Shown one piece after another: positions 42,341 through 51,852 of a stretch of 64,000 nucleotides of DNA. Location of the stretch: contig NZ_JAUSXC010000001.1 in the NCBI RefSeq assembly GCF_030823405.1, positions 496,001 through 560,000 on the forward strand. Reading direction: 5' to 3'. Source of the DNA: Chryseobacterium ginsenosidimutans (GTDB lineage Bacteria; Bacteroidota; Bacteroidia; Flavobacteriales; Weeksellaceae). Within the stretch, counting starts at the first letter, position 1, and each line of letters starts with the position of its first letter. The translations under genes and the position numbers were made by a program. A model generated the notes under the pieces. It had not been told where the DNA came from. It did not search any database and saw only the letters and a program-made list of their open reading frames with translations.

Positions 42341-43582
42341 ATGTTATATTATCTATACGAATATCTTACGAACCACGGAATTCATGTTCCTGGGCTTGGA
42401 ATGTTAAAATACATTTCTTTCCGCGCAGGAATGGCAGTTCTGTTGTCGTTAACCATCGCTCTTGTTTACGGTAAAAGAATCATTAACTATCTGAGAGCAA
42501 AACAGATGGGAGAATTGGTACGTGATCTTGGATTAGACGGGCAAAAACAAAAAGAAGGAACCCCTACAATGGGAGGTTTTATCATCATTTTAGCTACGCT
42601 CATTCCTGTTTTGTTATTTACAAGAATTACCAATGTTTATATTGTTCTTTTAATTGTTACTGTCATTTGGATGGGAACTATTGGTTTTATAGACGATTAT
42701 TTAAAAAAGGTTAAGAAAAATAAAGACGGTTTAAGCGGGAAACTTAAGGTTGTAGGACAGGTCGGTTTAGGACTAATTGTCGGAGTTACAATGTATTTCC
42801 ATCCGGACATTACGGTTAAAAGAAAATATGCCGATGCAAAAGTGGTTAACCGGAATAATGTAGAGCAGAACTTTATGCCTACAGAAAAAATTGCCGTTTC
42901 TACAGTTCCCTTTGCTAAAAATAATGAATTCGACTATAGCGGAATGCTATTTTGGATGAATGATAAAGACGCTCACGAATGGGCATGGATTGTTTTCATT
43001 CCGATTGTCATCTTCATCGTAACCGCTGTTTCAAACGGAGCAAACATTACCGACGGAATTGATGGTCTCGCCGCAGGAACAAGCACCGTAATATTACTCA
43101 CATTAGCATTCTTTACTTATGTCTCGGGGAATATTATTTTTGCAGATTATCTCAATATTATGTTCCTTCCAAATATGGGCGAAACGACCATTTTTGTCGT
43201 CGCAATGGTAGGTGCGGTAATCGGATTTTTCTGGTATAATACCTATCCCGCGCAGGTTTTCATGGGCGATACAGGAAGCTTGATGTTAGGTGGAGTAATT
43301 GCCGTTTTAGCGATTATTTTAAGAAAAGAATTAATGATCCCTATATTATGTGGAATATTCTTAATTGAAAATATTTCCGTAATGCTTCAGGTCATTGTAT
43401 TCAAATACAGAAAAAGAAAATTCGGGTTGGAATATGCCCAAAACAATAGATTATTTAGGATGTCACCTTTACATCATCATTACCAGAAAGGAGGTTTTCA
43501 CGAAAGTAAAATCGTTAACAGAATGATAATCATCGGTGTTATGTTGGCAATTGTATGTCTGATCACATTAAAAATGAGATAA
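42341..43582 (+). CDS. mraY: Phospho-MurNAc-pentapeptide transferase MraY
   Basis: 413 residues (E. coli about 360). About ten membrane helices, with the family motifs [52 protein letters not shown] and the final [11 protein letters not shown]. The extra length is a periplasmic insertion of roughly 55 residues (about 165-220), which looks like that of other Bacteroidetes MraY. It makes lipid I on the inner membrane. Confidence 0.96.
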   Translation: MLYYLYEYLTNHGIHVPGLGMLKYISFRAGMAVLLSLTIALVYGKRIINYLRAKQMGELVRDLGLDGQKQKEGTPTMGGFIIILATLIPVLLFTRITNVYIVLLIVTVIWMGTIGFIDDYLKKVKKNKDGLSGKLKVVGQVGLGLIVGVTMYFHPDITVKRKYADAKVVNRNNVEQNFMPTEKIAVSTVPFAKNNEFDYSGMLFWMNDKDAHEWAWIVFIPIVIFIVTAVSNGANITDGIDGLAAGTSTVILLTLAFFTYVSGNIIFADYLNIMFLPNMGETTIFVVAMVGAVIGFFWYNTYPAQVFMGDTGSLMLGGVIAVLAIILRKELMIPILCGIFLIENISVMLQVIVFKYRKRKFGLEYAQNNRLFRMSPLHHHYQKGGFHESKIVNRMIIIGVMLAIVCLITLKMR

Positions 43583-43595
43583 GAATAATTTAAAA

Positions 43596-43630
43596 ATTGA
43601 AGAATTTAAAAAGTTAAAGAATTCTTCAAT
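43596..43630 (+). repeat. Hairpin between mraY and murD
   Basis: A perfect 11-bp inverted repeat ATTGAAGAATT / AATTCTTCAAT with a 13-nt loop, no T-tract after it. Possibly an mRNA-processing or stability element within the cluster. Confidence 0.6.
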
Positions 43631-43648
43631 CATTAAATCAAAAAAAAT

Positions 43649-44995
43649 ATGAAAATAGTTGTTTTAGGAGGAGGAGAAAGCGGTTGTGGAGCTGCATATT
43701 TGGCTAAAAAACAAGGTATGGAAGTTTTTCTTTCAGACAAAGGAACCATTAAGGATAACTATAAGCAGTTTCTTACCGAAAATGAAATTGAATTTGAAGA
43801 AGGGAGCCACGACGAAGAAAGAGTTTTAAATGCCGACTGGATCGTAAAAAGCCCGGGAATTCCAAAAAAAGCAGGAATTATCCAACAAATTCATCAGAAA
43901 GGAATCAGACTTTCCTCTGAAATTGAATTTGCTTCAGAATTTACCAATGCCAAAATCATTGCTATTACAGGAAGCAACGGAAAAACAACTACCACTTCTC
44001 TAATCTATTACATTCTGAAAAATGACGGGTTAAATGTAGGTTTAGGAGGAAATATCGGTTACAGTTTTGCAAAACAGGTTGCCGACGAAGATCACGAATA
44101 TTATGTTTTAGAGGTAAGCTCTTTCCAACTAGATGATATTCAAAATTTTAGACCATATATTTCTTTATTGTTGAATTTGTCTCAAGATCATTTGGATCAG
44201 TACAATTATAATTATGAAGAATATGCATTAGCAAAGTTCAGAATCGCTGAAAATCAAGAAAATGATAATTTTTTCATCTACAATAAAGATGACGAAATGA
44301 GCAAAAACCTGCTTGAAAAATTAGAAATAAAAGCGAAAATGATTCCTTTTTCAACAAAAGAAAAATTGTCAGAAGGAGGTTTTATTGACGAAGATAAAAT
44401 TGTAGTAAAACTACAGGATGAATTTTCAATGAAAGTGGAAGAATTGTCATTGATAGGCAATCATAATGTTGCGAACAGCTTAGCCGCTTCAATTGCAGGT
44501 AAAATACTGGAAATCAACAATGAAAGCATCAGAAATTCATTAATGACTTTTCAGGCAGTTGAACACAGACTAGAATTTGTAACTGAAATTGAAGGTGTAA
44601 AATACATCAACGATAGCAAAGCAACTAATGTCAATGCAACGTATTATGCATTAGAAAGCATGAAAAACCCAACCGTCTGGATTGTTGGAGGTTTAGATAA
44701 AGGAAATGACTATACCGAAATTGAAGATCTAGTCAAAAGAAAAGTAAAAGCAATTGTCTGTTTAGGAATTGATAATGAAAAGATTATAAACTTTTTTAAA
44801 GATAAGAAAGAGTTAATTTATGATACCTCAAGTATGGAAAAAGCAGTAGAGATTTCAAAATCTTTAGCAAAAAAAGGAGATACAGTTTTACTTTCTCCTT
44901 GTTGTGCAAGTTTTGATCTGTTTAAAAGCTACGAAGACAGAGGAAATCAGTTTAAAGAACAGGTTTTAAAGGAATTAATAAATATAAATGAATAA
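43649..44995 (+). CDS. murD: UDP-MurNAc-L-alanine:D-glutamate ligase MurD
   Basis: 448 residues. The start KIVVLGGGESGCGAAYLAKK is followed by ITGSNGKTTTTSL (ATP loop, about residues 110-122), EVSSFQLDDI, LSQDHLDQY and the C-terminal DSKATNVNATYYAL, GGLDKGNDY and LLSPCCASFD motifs. It adds D-glutamate to UDP-MurNAc-L-alanine in the cytoplasm. Normal length. Confidence 0.96.
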   Translation: MKIVVLGGGESGCGAAYLAKKQGMEVFLSDKGTIKDNYKQFLTENEIEFEEGSHDEERVLNADWIVKSPGIPKKAGIIQQIHQKGIRLSSEIEFASEFTNAKIIAITGSNGKTTTTSLIYYILKNDGLNVGLGGNIGYSFAKQVADEDHEYYVLEVSSFQLDDIQNFRPYISLLLNLSQDHLDQYNYNYEEYALAKFRIAENQENDNFFIYNKDDEMSKNLLEKLEIKAKMIPFSTKEKLSEGGFIDEDKIVVKLQDEFSMKVEELSLIGNHNVANSLAASIAGKILEINNESIRNSLMTFQAVEHRLEFVTEIEGVKYINDSKATNVNATYYALESMKNPTVWIVGGLDKGNDYTEIEDLVKRKVKAIVCLGIDNEKIINFFKDKKELIYDTSSMEKAVEISKSLAKKGDTVLLSPCCASFDLFKSYEDRGNQFKEQVLKELININE

Positions 44996-45047
44996 TTAGG
45001 GTGTAAATAATATTTTTCATCATTAGTTTTCATAATTCATTAAAAGC

Positions 45048-46286
45048 ATGAACGAACAAGACACAGAAAACAGATTTGAATTTCTAAAGGGCGATAAAGT
45101 ACTTTGGATGGTCATTCTTGTGATCTCCATTTTCTCTATTTTCCCGGTTTATTCTGCAAGCTCGAATCTGGAATATATTGTGAATAACGGGACAACAACA
45201 GGTCACGTTATCAAACACATGTTCTTTGTGGTCTTAGGTTTGGGAATCATGAGAGTGGCAGGAATGGTGAAATATGAATACATCGGGAAACTCAGCAGTA
45301 TTTTGCTGGGCTTAATGATTATCTTGTTGGTTGTCACTATGTTTACCGGACAAACGATTGACGGAGCGAGCGCTTCAAGATGGCTGAAAATTCCGGGAAC
45401 ACCAATTTCATTCCAGCCGTCTTCATTTGCTTTTTTAATGTTGATTATCTATCTCTGCAGATATTTAACCAAGAAAATAACGCGAGAAAGGCTTCCTATT
45501 GAGAATATCATGTATATTTTCGGGCCTATTTTATTGGTTTTCGTATTGGTTGCGAAAGATAATGGTTCTACAGCATTAATGATTTTAATGGTTTCTGTAA
45601 TTGTTTTGATTATCGGACAACTTCACTGGAAATACATTGCGGGATTCATTTCCTCATCATTTATTGCTATTATTTTATTTTTAGTAGTCGCTTTAAACAC
45701 CAATTTGATTGGAGGAAACCGTGTTCACACCTGGATGAGCCGTATTGAAACTTTTACGTCCAGTAAAGCAAAAAGTGCTGATGTTGACGATGAAAGTTTA
45801 AAAGCAAAAAACTATCAGGTAATGATGGCAAAAGCAGCCATTGTTCATGGTGGAATTACGGGAATGGGACCCGGAAAAAGCGCCCTTAAACAAACGCTTC
45901 CACAATCTGCATCCGATTTTATTTTTGCAGTCATTGTTGAAGAATATGGTGTAATAGGAGCTGCATTTCTAATCTGTCTGTATTTAATTATGATAATCCG
46001 TATCGTGATGATAGCCAGTAAGATGCCTGCTTTTTTTGGCTCTTTGCTTGTACTCAGTCTCGGTGTAATGATTTTTATACAACTCTCTGTAAATATTGCA
46101 GTTGCAGTGAATTTAATCCCGGTAACAGGGCAGCCGTTGCCTTTGATAAGTTATGGAGGAACATCCATGTTGGTAACATATTTGCAATTGGGAATTATCT
46201 TGAATATCAGCTCCAGAATTCAGATTTATGATGAAGAAGGAATGGGTAAAAAACAAAGTATAGCAGAAATAAACGATATCGCTTAA
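45048..46286 (+). CDS. ftsW: Lipid II polymerase FtsW (SEDS family)
   Basis: 412 residues with about ten membrane helices. Family signatures include GASASRWLKIPGTPISFQPS, VAKDNGSTALM, GMGPGKSALKQTLPQSASDF and the final PVTGQPLPLISYGGTSML. It works with the FtsI-type PBP encoded in the same cluster to make septal peptidoglycan. Followed by a REP-like element and then murG. Confidence 0.94.
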   Translation: MNEQDTENRFEFLKGDKVLWMVILVISIFSIFPVYSASSNLEYIVNNGTTTGHVIKHMFFVVLGLGIMRVAGMVKYEYIGKLSSILLGLMIILLVVTMFTGQTIDGASASRWLKIPGTPISFQPSSFAFLMLIIYLCRYLTKKITRERLPIENIMYIFGPILLVFVLVAKDNGSTALMILMVSVIVLIIGQLHWKYIAGFISSSFIAIILFLVVALNTNLIGGNRVHTWMSRIETFTSSKAKSADVDDESLKAKNYQVMMAKAAIVHGGITGMGPGKSALKQTLPQSASDFIFAVIVEEYGVIGAAFLICLYLIMIIRIVMIASKMPAFFGSLLVLSLGVMIFIQLSVNIAVAVNLIPVTGQPLPLISYGGTSMLVTYLQLGIILNISSRIQIYDEEGMGKKQSIAEINDIA

Positions 46287-46287
46287 T

Positions 46288-46322
46288 GTCATTGCGAGGA
46301 GCGAAAGCAACGAAGCAATCTC
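46288..46322. repeat. REP-like dispersed element between ftsW and murG
   Basis: GTCATTGCGAGGAGCGAAAG continuing CAACGAAGCAATCTC. This is a known dispersed motif family (TCATTGCGAGGAGCGNAGCNACGAAGCAATCTC) seen in many bacterial genomes. Its ends ATTGC / GCAAT can pair. It fills most of the short gap between the two genes. Confidence 0.75.
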
Positions 46323-46335
46323 AAAATTTATATAG

Positions 46336-47442
46336 ATGAACAAAAAACTAAAAGTAATATTATCAGGTGGCGGAACAGGAGGGCACATCTTCCCTGCCAT
46401 TGCTATTGCAGACGAAATCAAAAAAAGATTTCCTGATACTGAGTTTTTGTTCATCGGAGCCAACGGAAAAATGGAAATGGAAAAAGTTCCGCAGGCTGGT
46501 TATAAAATTGAAGGAATTGATATTGCAGGGATCAACCGAGGAAATATATTATCAAATTTAGGTTTGCCATTCAAGATTTTGAAAAGTTTATCTAAATCTA
46601 AAAGAATTATCAAAAATTTTGCTCCGGATTTTGCAATAGGTACAGGTGGTTTTGCAAGCGGACCCGCTTTATATGAAGCAGGTAAATTGGGAGTTCCGAT
46701 TTTTATTCAGGAGCAGAATGCACACGCAGGAGTAACTAATAAGATATTAAGTAAAAAAGCAAAAGCCGTTTTTACAGCATACCCGAAAGTGGATGGTTTC
46801 CCGAGTGAGAAAATAAAATTCTTAGGAAATCCAATTCGTGAAAATATTGTTTCCGGAATGCAGGAAACTGCTCAGGCAAAAGAAAAAATGGGATTGGATA
46901 AAGAAAAACTGACAATACTTTCTGTTGGCGGATCTTTAGGTTCAAGAACATTAAATAACGCCTGGAAATCTCATTTAAATGAAATCATTAATAAAGATTA
47001 TCAGCTGATCTGGCAAACAGGAAAGCTTGATTATAAAGAAATATTAGACCAAACAAAAGACATTGACAACAGAAAAATCCGGATTCTTGAATTCATCAAA
47101 GATATGGAAACCGCTTATTCTGCAGCAGATGTGATTGTTTCCAGAGCAGGTGCGATTGCTATTTCAGAGTTGGCAGTAGCTCAAAAACCTGTTTTGCTAG
47201 TTCCTTTCCCTTTTGCGGCAGAGGATCATCAAACAAAAAATGCCATGAACTTGGTTGAAAAAAACGCAGCAAGAATAGTAAAAGACTCTGAAATACAGGA
47301 TAAATTCTGGAGTACATTATCAGAAATCTGCGAAAATGAAAGCGTAAGAAAAGAAATGTCTGAAAATCTTAAATATTTTGCAAAGCCAGATGCTGCAAAA
47401 GAGATTGTCGATGAGATTATAAAAAAACTAAACTTTGAATAA
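46336..47442 (+). CDS. murG: UDP-GlcNAc transferase MurG
   Basis: 368 residues. N-terminal loop LSGGGTGGHIFPAIAIADEI, IGTGGFASGPALYEA, FIQEQNAHAGVTNK, LSVGGSLGSRTLN, WQTGKLDY, DVIVSRAGAIAISELA and VPFPFAAEDHQTKNA. It turns lipid I to lipid II at the inner face of the membrane. Standard length. Confidence 0.96.
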   Translation: MNKKLKVILSGGGTGGHIFPAIAIADEIKKRFPDTEFLFIGANGKMEMEKVPQAGYKIEGIDIAGINRGNILSNLGLPFKILKSLSKSKRIIKNFAPDFAIGTGGFASGPALYEAGKLGVPIFIQEQNAHAGVTNKILSKKAKAVFTAYPKVDGFPSEKIKFLGNPIRENIVSGMQETAQAKEKMGLDKEKLTILSVGGSLGSRTLNNAWKSHLNEIINKDYQLIWQTGKLDYKEILDQTKDIDNRKIRILEFIKDMETAYSAADVIVSRAGAIAISELAVAQKPVLLVPFPFAAEDHQTKNAMNLVEKNAARIVKDSEIQDKFWSTLSEICENESVRKEMSENLKYFAKPDAAKEIVDEIIKKLNFE

Positions 47443-47443
47443 C

Positions 47444-47923
47444 ATGAAAACAAAATTAATAACAGCATTTTTGATTTGTTTTTTTGCAAATATATTCATT
47501 GCACAAACGCTTGTGAGACCTTCGGAATTCAAATTATCATCAACTGCTGCTTTTTTGAAAACTAAAGGGTTTGATATTTTAGAACAGACAGATACTTTTA
47601 TTAAAATAGGCAATAAAGAAAAGGCTACTCTTTATATAGACTTGGCTTCGGAGAAGAAATTTCTACTTCTCAATATGAATATTCTTTTGAGGAAAGATAT
47701 AACTAAAGAAGAAATTGATTCTCTTATAAACGAAATCAACTCATTAGATATGATAAAGGCAAATTATCTGGCCAATCAGCATGCTATAAGTTTTAAATAC
47801 TATTTCTGGATGGTAAATGGGTTTACCTATGAAAGTTTAGAAGATGCCGTAAACGAATTCTTTTTATATCAGGGAGATGCGTATGCTTTGGATAAGGAGA
47901 AGATTTTCAATTATCAACAATAA
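47444..47923 (+). CDS. Secreted protein of unknown function inside the dcw cluster
   Basis: 159 residues from ATG 47444. The signal peptide MKTKLITAFLICFFANIFIA is followed by a soluble alpha/beta region with no cysteine after the signal peptide (the only Cys is inside it) and no motif I recognise. Phrases such as KTKGFDILEQTDTFIKIGNK and DLASEKKFLLLNMNILLRKD suggest a small mixed alpha/beta fold. It sits between murG and murC, where most bacteria have nothing, 1 bp after murG and 5 bp before murC, so it must be co-expressed with cell-wall synthesis genes. Role unknown; periplasmic location is inferred. Confidence 0.75.
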   Translation: MKTKLITAFLICFFANIFIAQTLVRPSEFKLSSTAAFLKTKGFDILEQTDTFIKIGNKEKATLYIDLASEKKFLLLNMNILLRKDITKEEIDSLINEINSLDMIKANYLANQHAISFKYYFWMVNGFTYESLEDAVNEFFLYQGDAYALDKEKIFNYQQ

Positions 47924-47928
47924 GAAAG

Positions 47929-49287
47929 ATGAAATTATTAGAAACATATCAAAATTTTTACTTCGTTGGAATCGGAGGGATCGGGATGAGCGCTCTGGCG
48001 CGTTATTTCCATGCTTCGGGCAAAAAAGTTTTGGGTTATGACAAAACAAACACCAAACTTACTCAGCAATTAATGAATGAGGGTATTGATATTGTTTTTG
48101 AAGATATTATTGATGATAAAATCACTTCTTTACAGGTAGAAAATACATTGGTAATTTATACTCCGGCGATTAAAAAACTGGAGATTTTAGATTATTTTAA
48201 TGAAAATAAATTTGAAGTTTTAAAACGCGCAAAAGTTTTAGGTTTAATTACCGAAAATACAGATTGTATTGCAGTTGCAGGAACTCACGGCAAGACCACA
48301 ACTTCTACGTTGGTTGCTCATTTATGCAAGGAATCAGACTTGCCTTTTTCGTGTTTTTTAGGTGGAATTTCAGAGAATTTTAAGTCAAATTTTCTTTACA
48401 ATGGTTCACAATATTCTGTGGTTGAAGCAGATGAATATGACAGAAGCTTCCTGAACCTTTCCCCGGATTGGGCAGTGGTAACTTCCACAGATGCTGATCA
48501 TTTGGATATTTATGGTGATAAAAATACGATTGAAGAAGGTTTTAAACAGTTTGCAGCCTTAGTTCCAAATGACAAACAGCTTTTTGTAAGAAAAGGAATC
48601 GAAATCGGAAGACCTCACCTTACCTATGCCGTAAATGAAACTGCTGATTATTACTCAGATAACCTTAGAATGGAGAATGATAAAATCTATTTTGATTTTC
48701 ATACTCCGACTGAAATCGTAAAAGATTTTGTCTGGGATATTCCGGGAATTCATAATGTTGAAAATGCGACGGTTGCTTTGGCTATTTTAAACAATTTAGG
48801 AGTAAATTTTGAAACGCTGAAAAAAGCGATTGCCAATTTTAAAGGTATTAAAAGAAGATACACCAAACACAGATATCAAAACGGTAAAATTTATATAGAC
48901 GATTATGCTCATCATCCTACAGAAATTAATGCTGTAATGAGCTCAATCCGAACTTTTTATCCTGATAAAAAACTATTGGTAGTTTTTCAGCCGCATCTTT
49001 TCAGCAGAACGAGGGATTTTGCAGATGGTTTTGCAGAAAGCCTTAGTCAGGCTGATGAGCTGGTATTGTTAGATATTTATCCGGCAAGAGAGCTTCAGGA
49101 AAATTTTGAAGGGATTACTTCAAATTGGTTATTAGAAAAAGTGACATCAAATAAGAAGGAAGTATCAACTTTAAATGATGCTTTCACTAAAATAAAAGAA
49201 AAAGATTTTGACATTCTTCTCACAGTAGGCGCAGGAAATATTGATACACTGTACGACCCTATTTGCGATTGGATGGAAAATAAGTAA
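47929..49287 (+). CDS. murC: UDP-MurNAc-L-alanine ligase MurC
   Basis: 452 residues. Start YFVGIGGIGMSALARYFHAS, ATP loop AVAGTHGKTTTSTL (about residues 111-124), VEADEYDRSFL, STDADHLDIYG, YIDDYAHHPTEINA and FQPHLFSRTRDF. It adds L-alanine to UDP-MurNAc. Located just before ftsQ as in other clusters. Complete. Confidence 0.96.
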   Translation: MKLLETYQNFYFVGIGGIGMSALARYFHASGKKVLGYDKTNTKLTQQLMNEGIDIVFEDIIDDKITSLQVENTLVIYTPAIKKLEILDYFNENKFEVLKRAKVLGLITENTDCIAVAGTHGKTTTSTLVAHLCKESDLPFSCFLGGISENFKSNFLYNGSQYSVVEADEYDRSFLNLSPDWAVVTSTDADHLDIYGDKNTIEEGFKQFAALVPNDKQLFVRKGIEIGRPHLTYAVNETADYYSDNLRMENDKIYFDFHTPTEIVKDFVWDIPGIHNVENATVALAILNNLGVNFETLKKAIANFKGIKRRYTKHRYQNGKIYIDDYAHHPTEINAVMSSIRTFYPDKKLLVVFQPHLFSRTRDFADGFAESLSQADELVLLDIYPARELQENFEGITSNWLLEKVTSNKKEVSTLNDAFTKIKEKDFDILLTVGAGNIDTLYDPICDWMENK

Positions 49288-49342
49288 GAATTAATAAAGT
49301 TTTAGAACAGTTTTAAATGTCTGAACCTGTTATTTTAAAATA

Positions 49343-50284
49343 ATGAAAAATAAATACAGAATATTAAAAATTGCCATCACAGTAATCATCCTTGGATTCC
49401 TGTTGAGTTTTTCTTTGAAAAAATTCAGCGGTCAGAAGATTACGGACAATAAAATTTCTGTAAAAATGAATGAGAAAACTCCGGTTTACTTCATTGATGA
49501 AAAAGATATCAGAGAAATTGTAAAAAAAGAAAATCCGTCCGGAAAAGTAGGAGATCTCAATATTCCTGCTTTGGAAAAGAAGATCAATAATCTTCCTGCT
49601 GTTGACAGTGCGAATGTCTATCTGAATTTAAACGGAAAATTGAATTTAGATATCAAACAAAGAGTTCCTGTTTTCAGATTAAATAATAACGGAAAAGATT
49701 TTTATGTGGACGAGAAAGGAATTGAATTTCCGATATCCAAAACATACTCACATCCCTGCATGCTTGTAACAGGAAATGTGAAAAAAGATGAATACGAAAA
49801 ACTGGCTGAATTGGTCGAGAAAATTGACAAAGATGATTTCAGCAAAAAATATTTTATCGGTATTTCAAAAGATAAGAATGGCGATTATAATCTTCTGACA
49901 AGCGAAGGAAATTATAAAGTAGAAATTGGAGATTTGGATAATATTGACTTAAAAGTGAAAGGTTTTAAAACTTTTGTAGAAAAATATCTTGTATATCAGG
50001 ATTCGGAAAAGTACAAAATGGTTTCTGTAAAATATCAGAATCAGATTGTAACCACTTTAAATCCTTATTTTAAAGAAAACGACAGTATTTTAAAAGTAGG
50101 AAACAAAGAATTGACAAAAGCTCCCGTCATTTCAGTTGAAAAAGTCGATAACAAACCGAAATTAGCTGAAATAAAAAGCAAAAAAGCAAAAACAACAGCC
50201 AAACCAAAGGAAACAAAAAAAACACCTGAGAAGAAACCAACGGTCTCAAAACCGAAAACAAAGGCAAAAGTTAAGATAGAATAA
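49343..50284 (+). CDS. ftsQ: Cell-division protein FtsQ
   Basis: 313 residues. One membrane helix near the start (about 9-26), then a POTRA-like domain (YFIDEKDIREIVKKENPSGK, then NLPAVDSANVYLNLNGKLNL) and the FtsQ beta domain (QRVPVFRLNNNGKDFYVDEK). The Lys-rich C-terminal tail (about 270-313, KTTAKPKETKKTPEKKPTV) is long and disordered. Assignment by layout and position before ftsA. Confidence 0.88.
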   Translation: MKNKYRILKIAITVIILGFLLSFSLKKFSGQKITDNKISVKMNEKTPVYFIDEKDIREIVKKENPSGKVGDLNIPALEKKINNLPAVDSANVYLNLNGKLNLDIKQRVPVFRLNNNGKDFYVDEKGIEFPISKTYSHPCMLVTGNVKKDEYEKLAELVEKIDKDDFSKKYFIGISKDKNGDYNLLTSEGNYKVEIGDLDNIDLKVKGFKTFVEKYLVYQDSEKYKMVSVKYQNQIVTTLNPYFKENDSILKVGNKELTKAPVISVEKVDNKPKLAEIKSKKAKTTAKPKETKKTPEKKPTVSKPKTKAKVKIE

Positions 50285-50287
50285 AAA

Positions 50288-50331
50288 GAGTCTGAAAAGA
50301 CGATTTAAAATGAGATAGGATGCATCCTGTC
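50288..50331 (+). repeat. Intercistronic hairpin element, copy B
   Basis: Starts GAGTCTGAAAAGACGATTTA and ends in the 8-bp hairpin GATAGGAT / ATCCTGTC (one G-T pair, 50314-50331). Related to the spacer at 40794-40839. Between ftsQ and ftsA. Confidence 0.45.
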
Positions 50332-50378
50332 AAACCCAATAAAAACAAGACAATAAAAAAAATCAAATCGATATAAAA

Positions 50379-51770
50379 ATGGAAAATCAAGAGTATTCAG
50401 TAGGTCTGGACATCGGGACAACAAAGATTGTTGCGATTGTCGGAAGGAGGAATGCACACGGGAAAATAGAAGTTCTCGGTGTTGGTAAGGCCAAAAGTCT
50501 TGGGGTTCACAAAGGTATTGTGAATAATATTTCGCAAACTATTAATTCAATCAAAGCTGCTGTGTCCGAGGCACAGTCCAGCGCAGGAGTTCCTATCCGC
50601 AAAGTGACGGTTGGGATTGCAGGGAAACATATCCGTTCTTTGCAGCACTCCGATTATATTATGCGTGAACATCCTGATAAATTCATCACAGACGACGACA
50701 TTGAAGCATTAAAAGATCAGGTGAAAAAGCTGGTCATGCTTCCTGGAGAAGAAATCATCCATGTACTTCCTCAAGAATATAAAGTGGATTCCGAGGGCGA
50801 AATTCAGGAACCTGTCGGAATGCACGGAAAACGTTTAGAGGCAAACTTCCACGTTGTAGTAGGACAAATGGGCAGCATCCGAAATATCGCAAGATGTGTT
50901 CGTGAAGCAGGCTTAGAAATGGAAGCTCTTACCTTAGAACCTTTGGCTTCTTCAGAGGCTGTTCTTACAAAAGAAGAAAAAGAAGCTGGTGTTGCCATTG
51001 TAGACATCGGTGGCGGTACTACAGACATTGCTATTTTTAAAGATAATATCATTCGTCATACCTGCGTCATTCCTTACGGAGGTGGTATTATTACAGAAGA
51101 TATAAAAGAAGGCTGTTCCATTATTGAAAAGCATGCCGAGCAATTAAAGGTTAAGTTCGGTTCTGCAGTTCCCGAATTGGAAAAAGACAGCACTTATGTT
51201 ACTATTCCAGGGCTTCATGGCAGACCGGATAAAGAAATTTCATTAAAAACTTTAGCACAGATTATCAATGCCCGTGTTGAAGAAATTCTTGAAATGGTTA
51301 ATACCGAACTAAAAGCTTACGGTGCATTTGAACAGAAGAAAAAACTGATTGCCGGAATTGTATTGACAGGCGGTGGTTCAAACCTGAAACATCTTCGTCA
51401 GCTGGCTAATTATACAACAGGTTTCGACAGCAGAATAGGTTTTGCAAATGAATACATTGCGAATGATAAAAATCAGTATCTTAAAGGACCGGAATTTGCT
51501 ACGTCTATTGGATTATTAATGGAAAGCTTAAAAATCCGTGATAAAAAAATTAATATTGCTGAAGAAGAGGAAACTGTTCAGGAACAAGCTCAGCCAAAAA
51601 CTGAAACTGTAGCTGCCTCCCAGGAAACAATACAGCAGCCCGTTCAGCAGATAGAAGCAATTCTGCAACAGGAAATTGTAAATGAACAGCAAGAAAGAAG
51701 AGCAGCAAAATTGACTTTCGGTCAGTCACTGATGGAAAAAGTAAAAAAATTCTTTGAAGAAGTAGAGTAA
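50379..51770 (+). CDS. ftsA: Cell-division actin-like protein FtsA
   Basis: 463 residues. Phosphate 1 motif VGLDIGTTKIVAIVGRR at the start, phosphate 2 IVDIGGGTTDIAIF, adenosine motif IVLTGGGSNLKHL. The C-terminus KLTFGQSLMEKVKKFFEEVE is an amphipathic helix for membrane binding, after a Gln/Glu-rich linker of about 60 residues. It tethers FtsZ to the membrane. Followed by ftsZ. Confidence 0.97.
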   Translation: MENQEYSVGLDIGTTKIVAIVGRRNAHGKIEVLGVGKAKSLGVHKGIVNNISQTINSIKAAVSEAQSSAGVPIRKVTVGIAGKHIRSLQHSDYIMREHPDKFITDDDIEALKDQVKKLVMLPGEEIIHVLPQEYKVDSEGEIQEPVGMHGKRLEANFHVVVGQMGSIRNIARCVREAGLEMEALTLEPLASSEAVLTKEEKEAGVAIVDIGGGTTDIAIFKDNIIRHTCVIPYGGGIITEDIKEGCSIIEKHAEQLKVKFGSAVPELEKDSTYVTIPGLHGRPDKEISLKTLAQIINARVEEILEMVNTELKAYGAFEQKKKLIAGIVLTGGGSNLKHLRQLANYTTGFDSRIGFANEYIANDKNQYLKGPEFATSIGLLMESLKIRDKKINIAEEEETVQEQAQPKTETVAASQETIQQPVQQIEAILQQEIVNEQQERRAAKLTFGQSLMEKVKKFFEEVE

Positions 51771-51785
51771 AATATAAATGATGAA

Positions 51786-51834
51786 TGATAATCGATAAAT
51801 GACTTTCTTATCAATTATCATCAGTCGATTATCA
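51786..51834 (+). repeat. Inverted repeat in the ftsA-ftsZ spacer
   Basis: TGATAATCGA / TCGATTATCA (10 bp each) separated by 29 bp containing more TTATCAATTATC-like units. Possible mRNA structure before ftsZ; no T-run and so not a terminator. Confidence 0.5.
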
Positions 51835-51852
51835 ATTATTAAAAAAACAGTT

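Noticed and set aside
51799..51852. Upstream extension of ftsZ
   Set aside because: The N-terminus MTFLSIIISRLSIIKKT is not seen in FtsZ and lies in a spacer with inverted repeats; ATG 51853 gives the family start.
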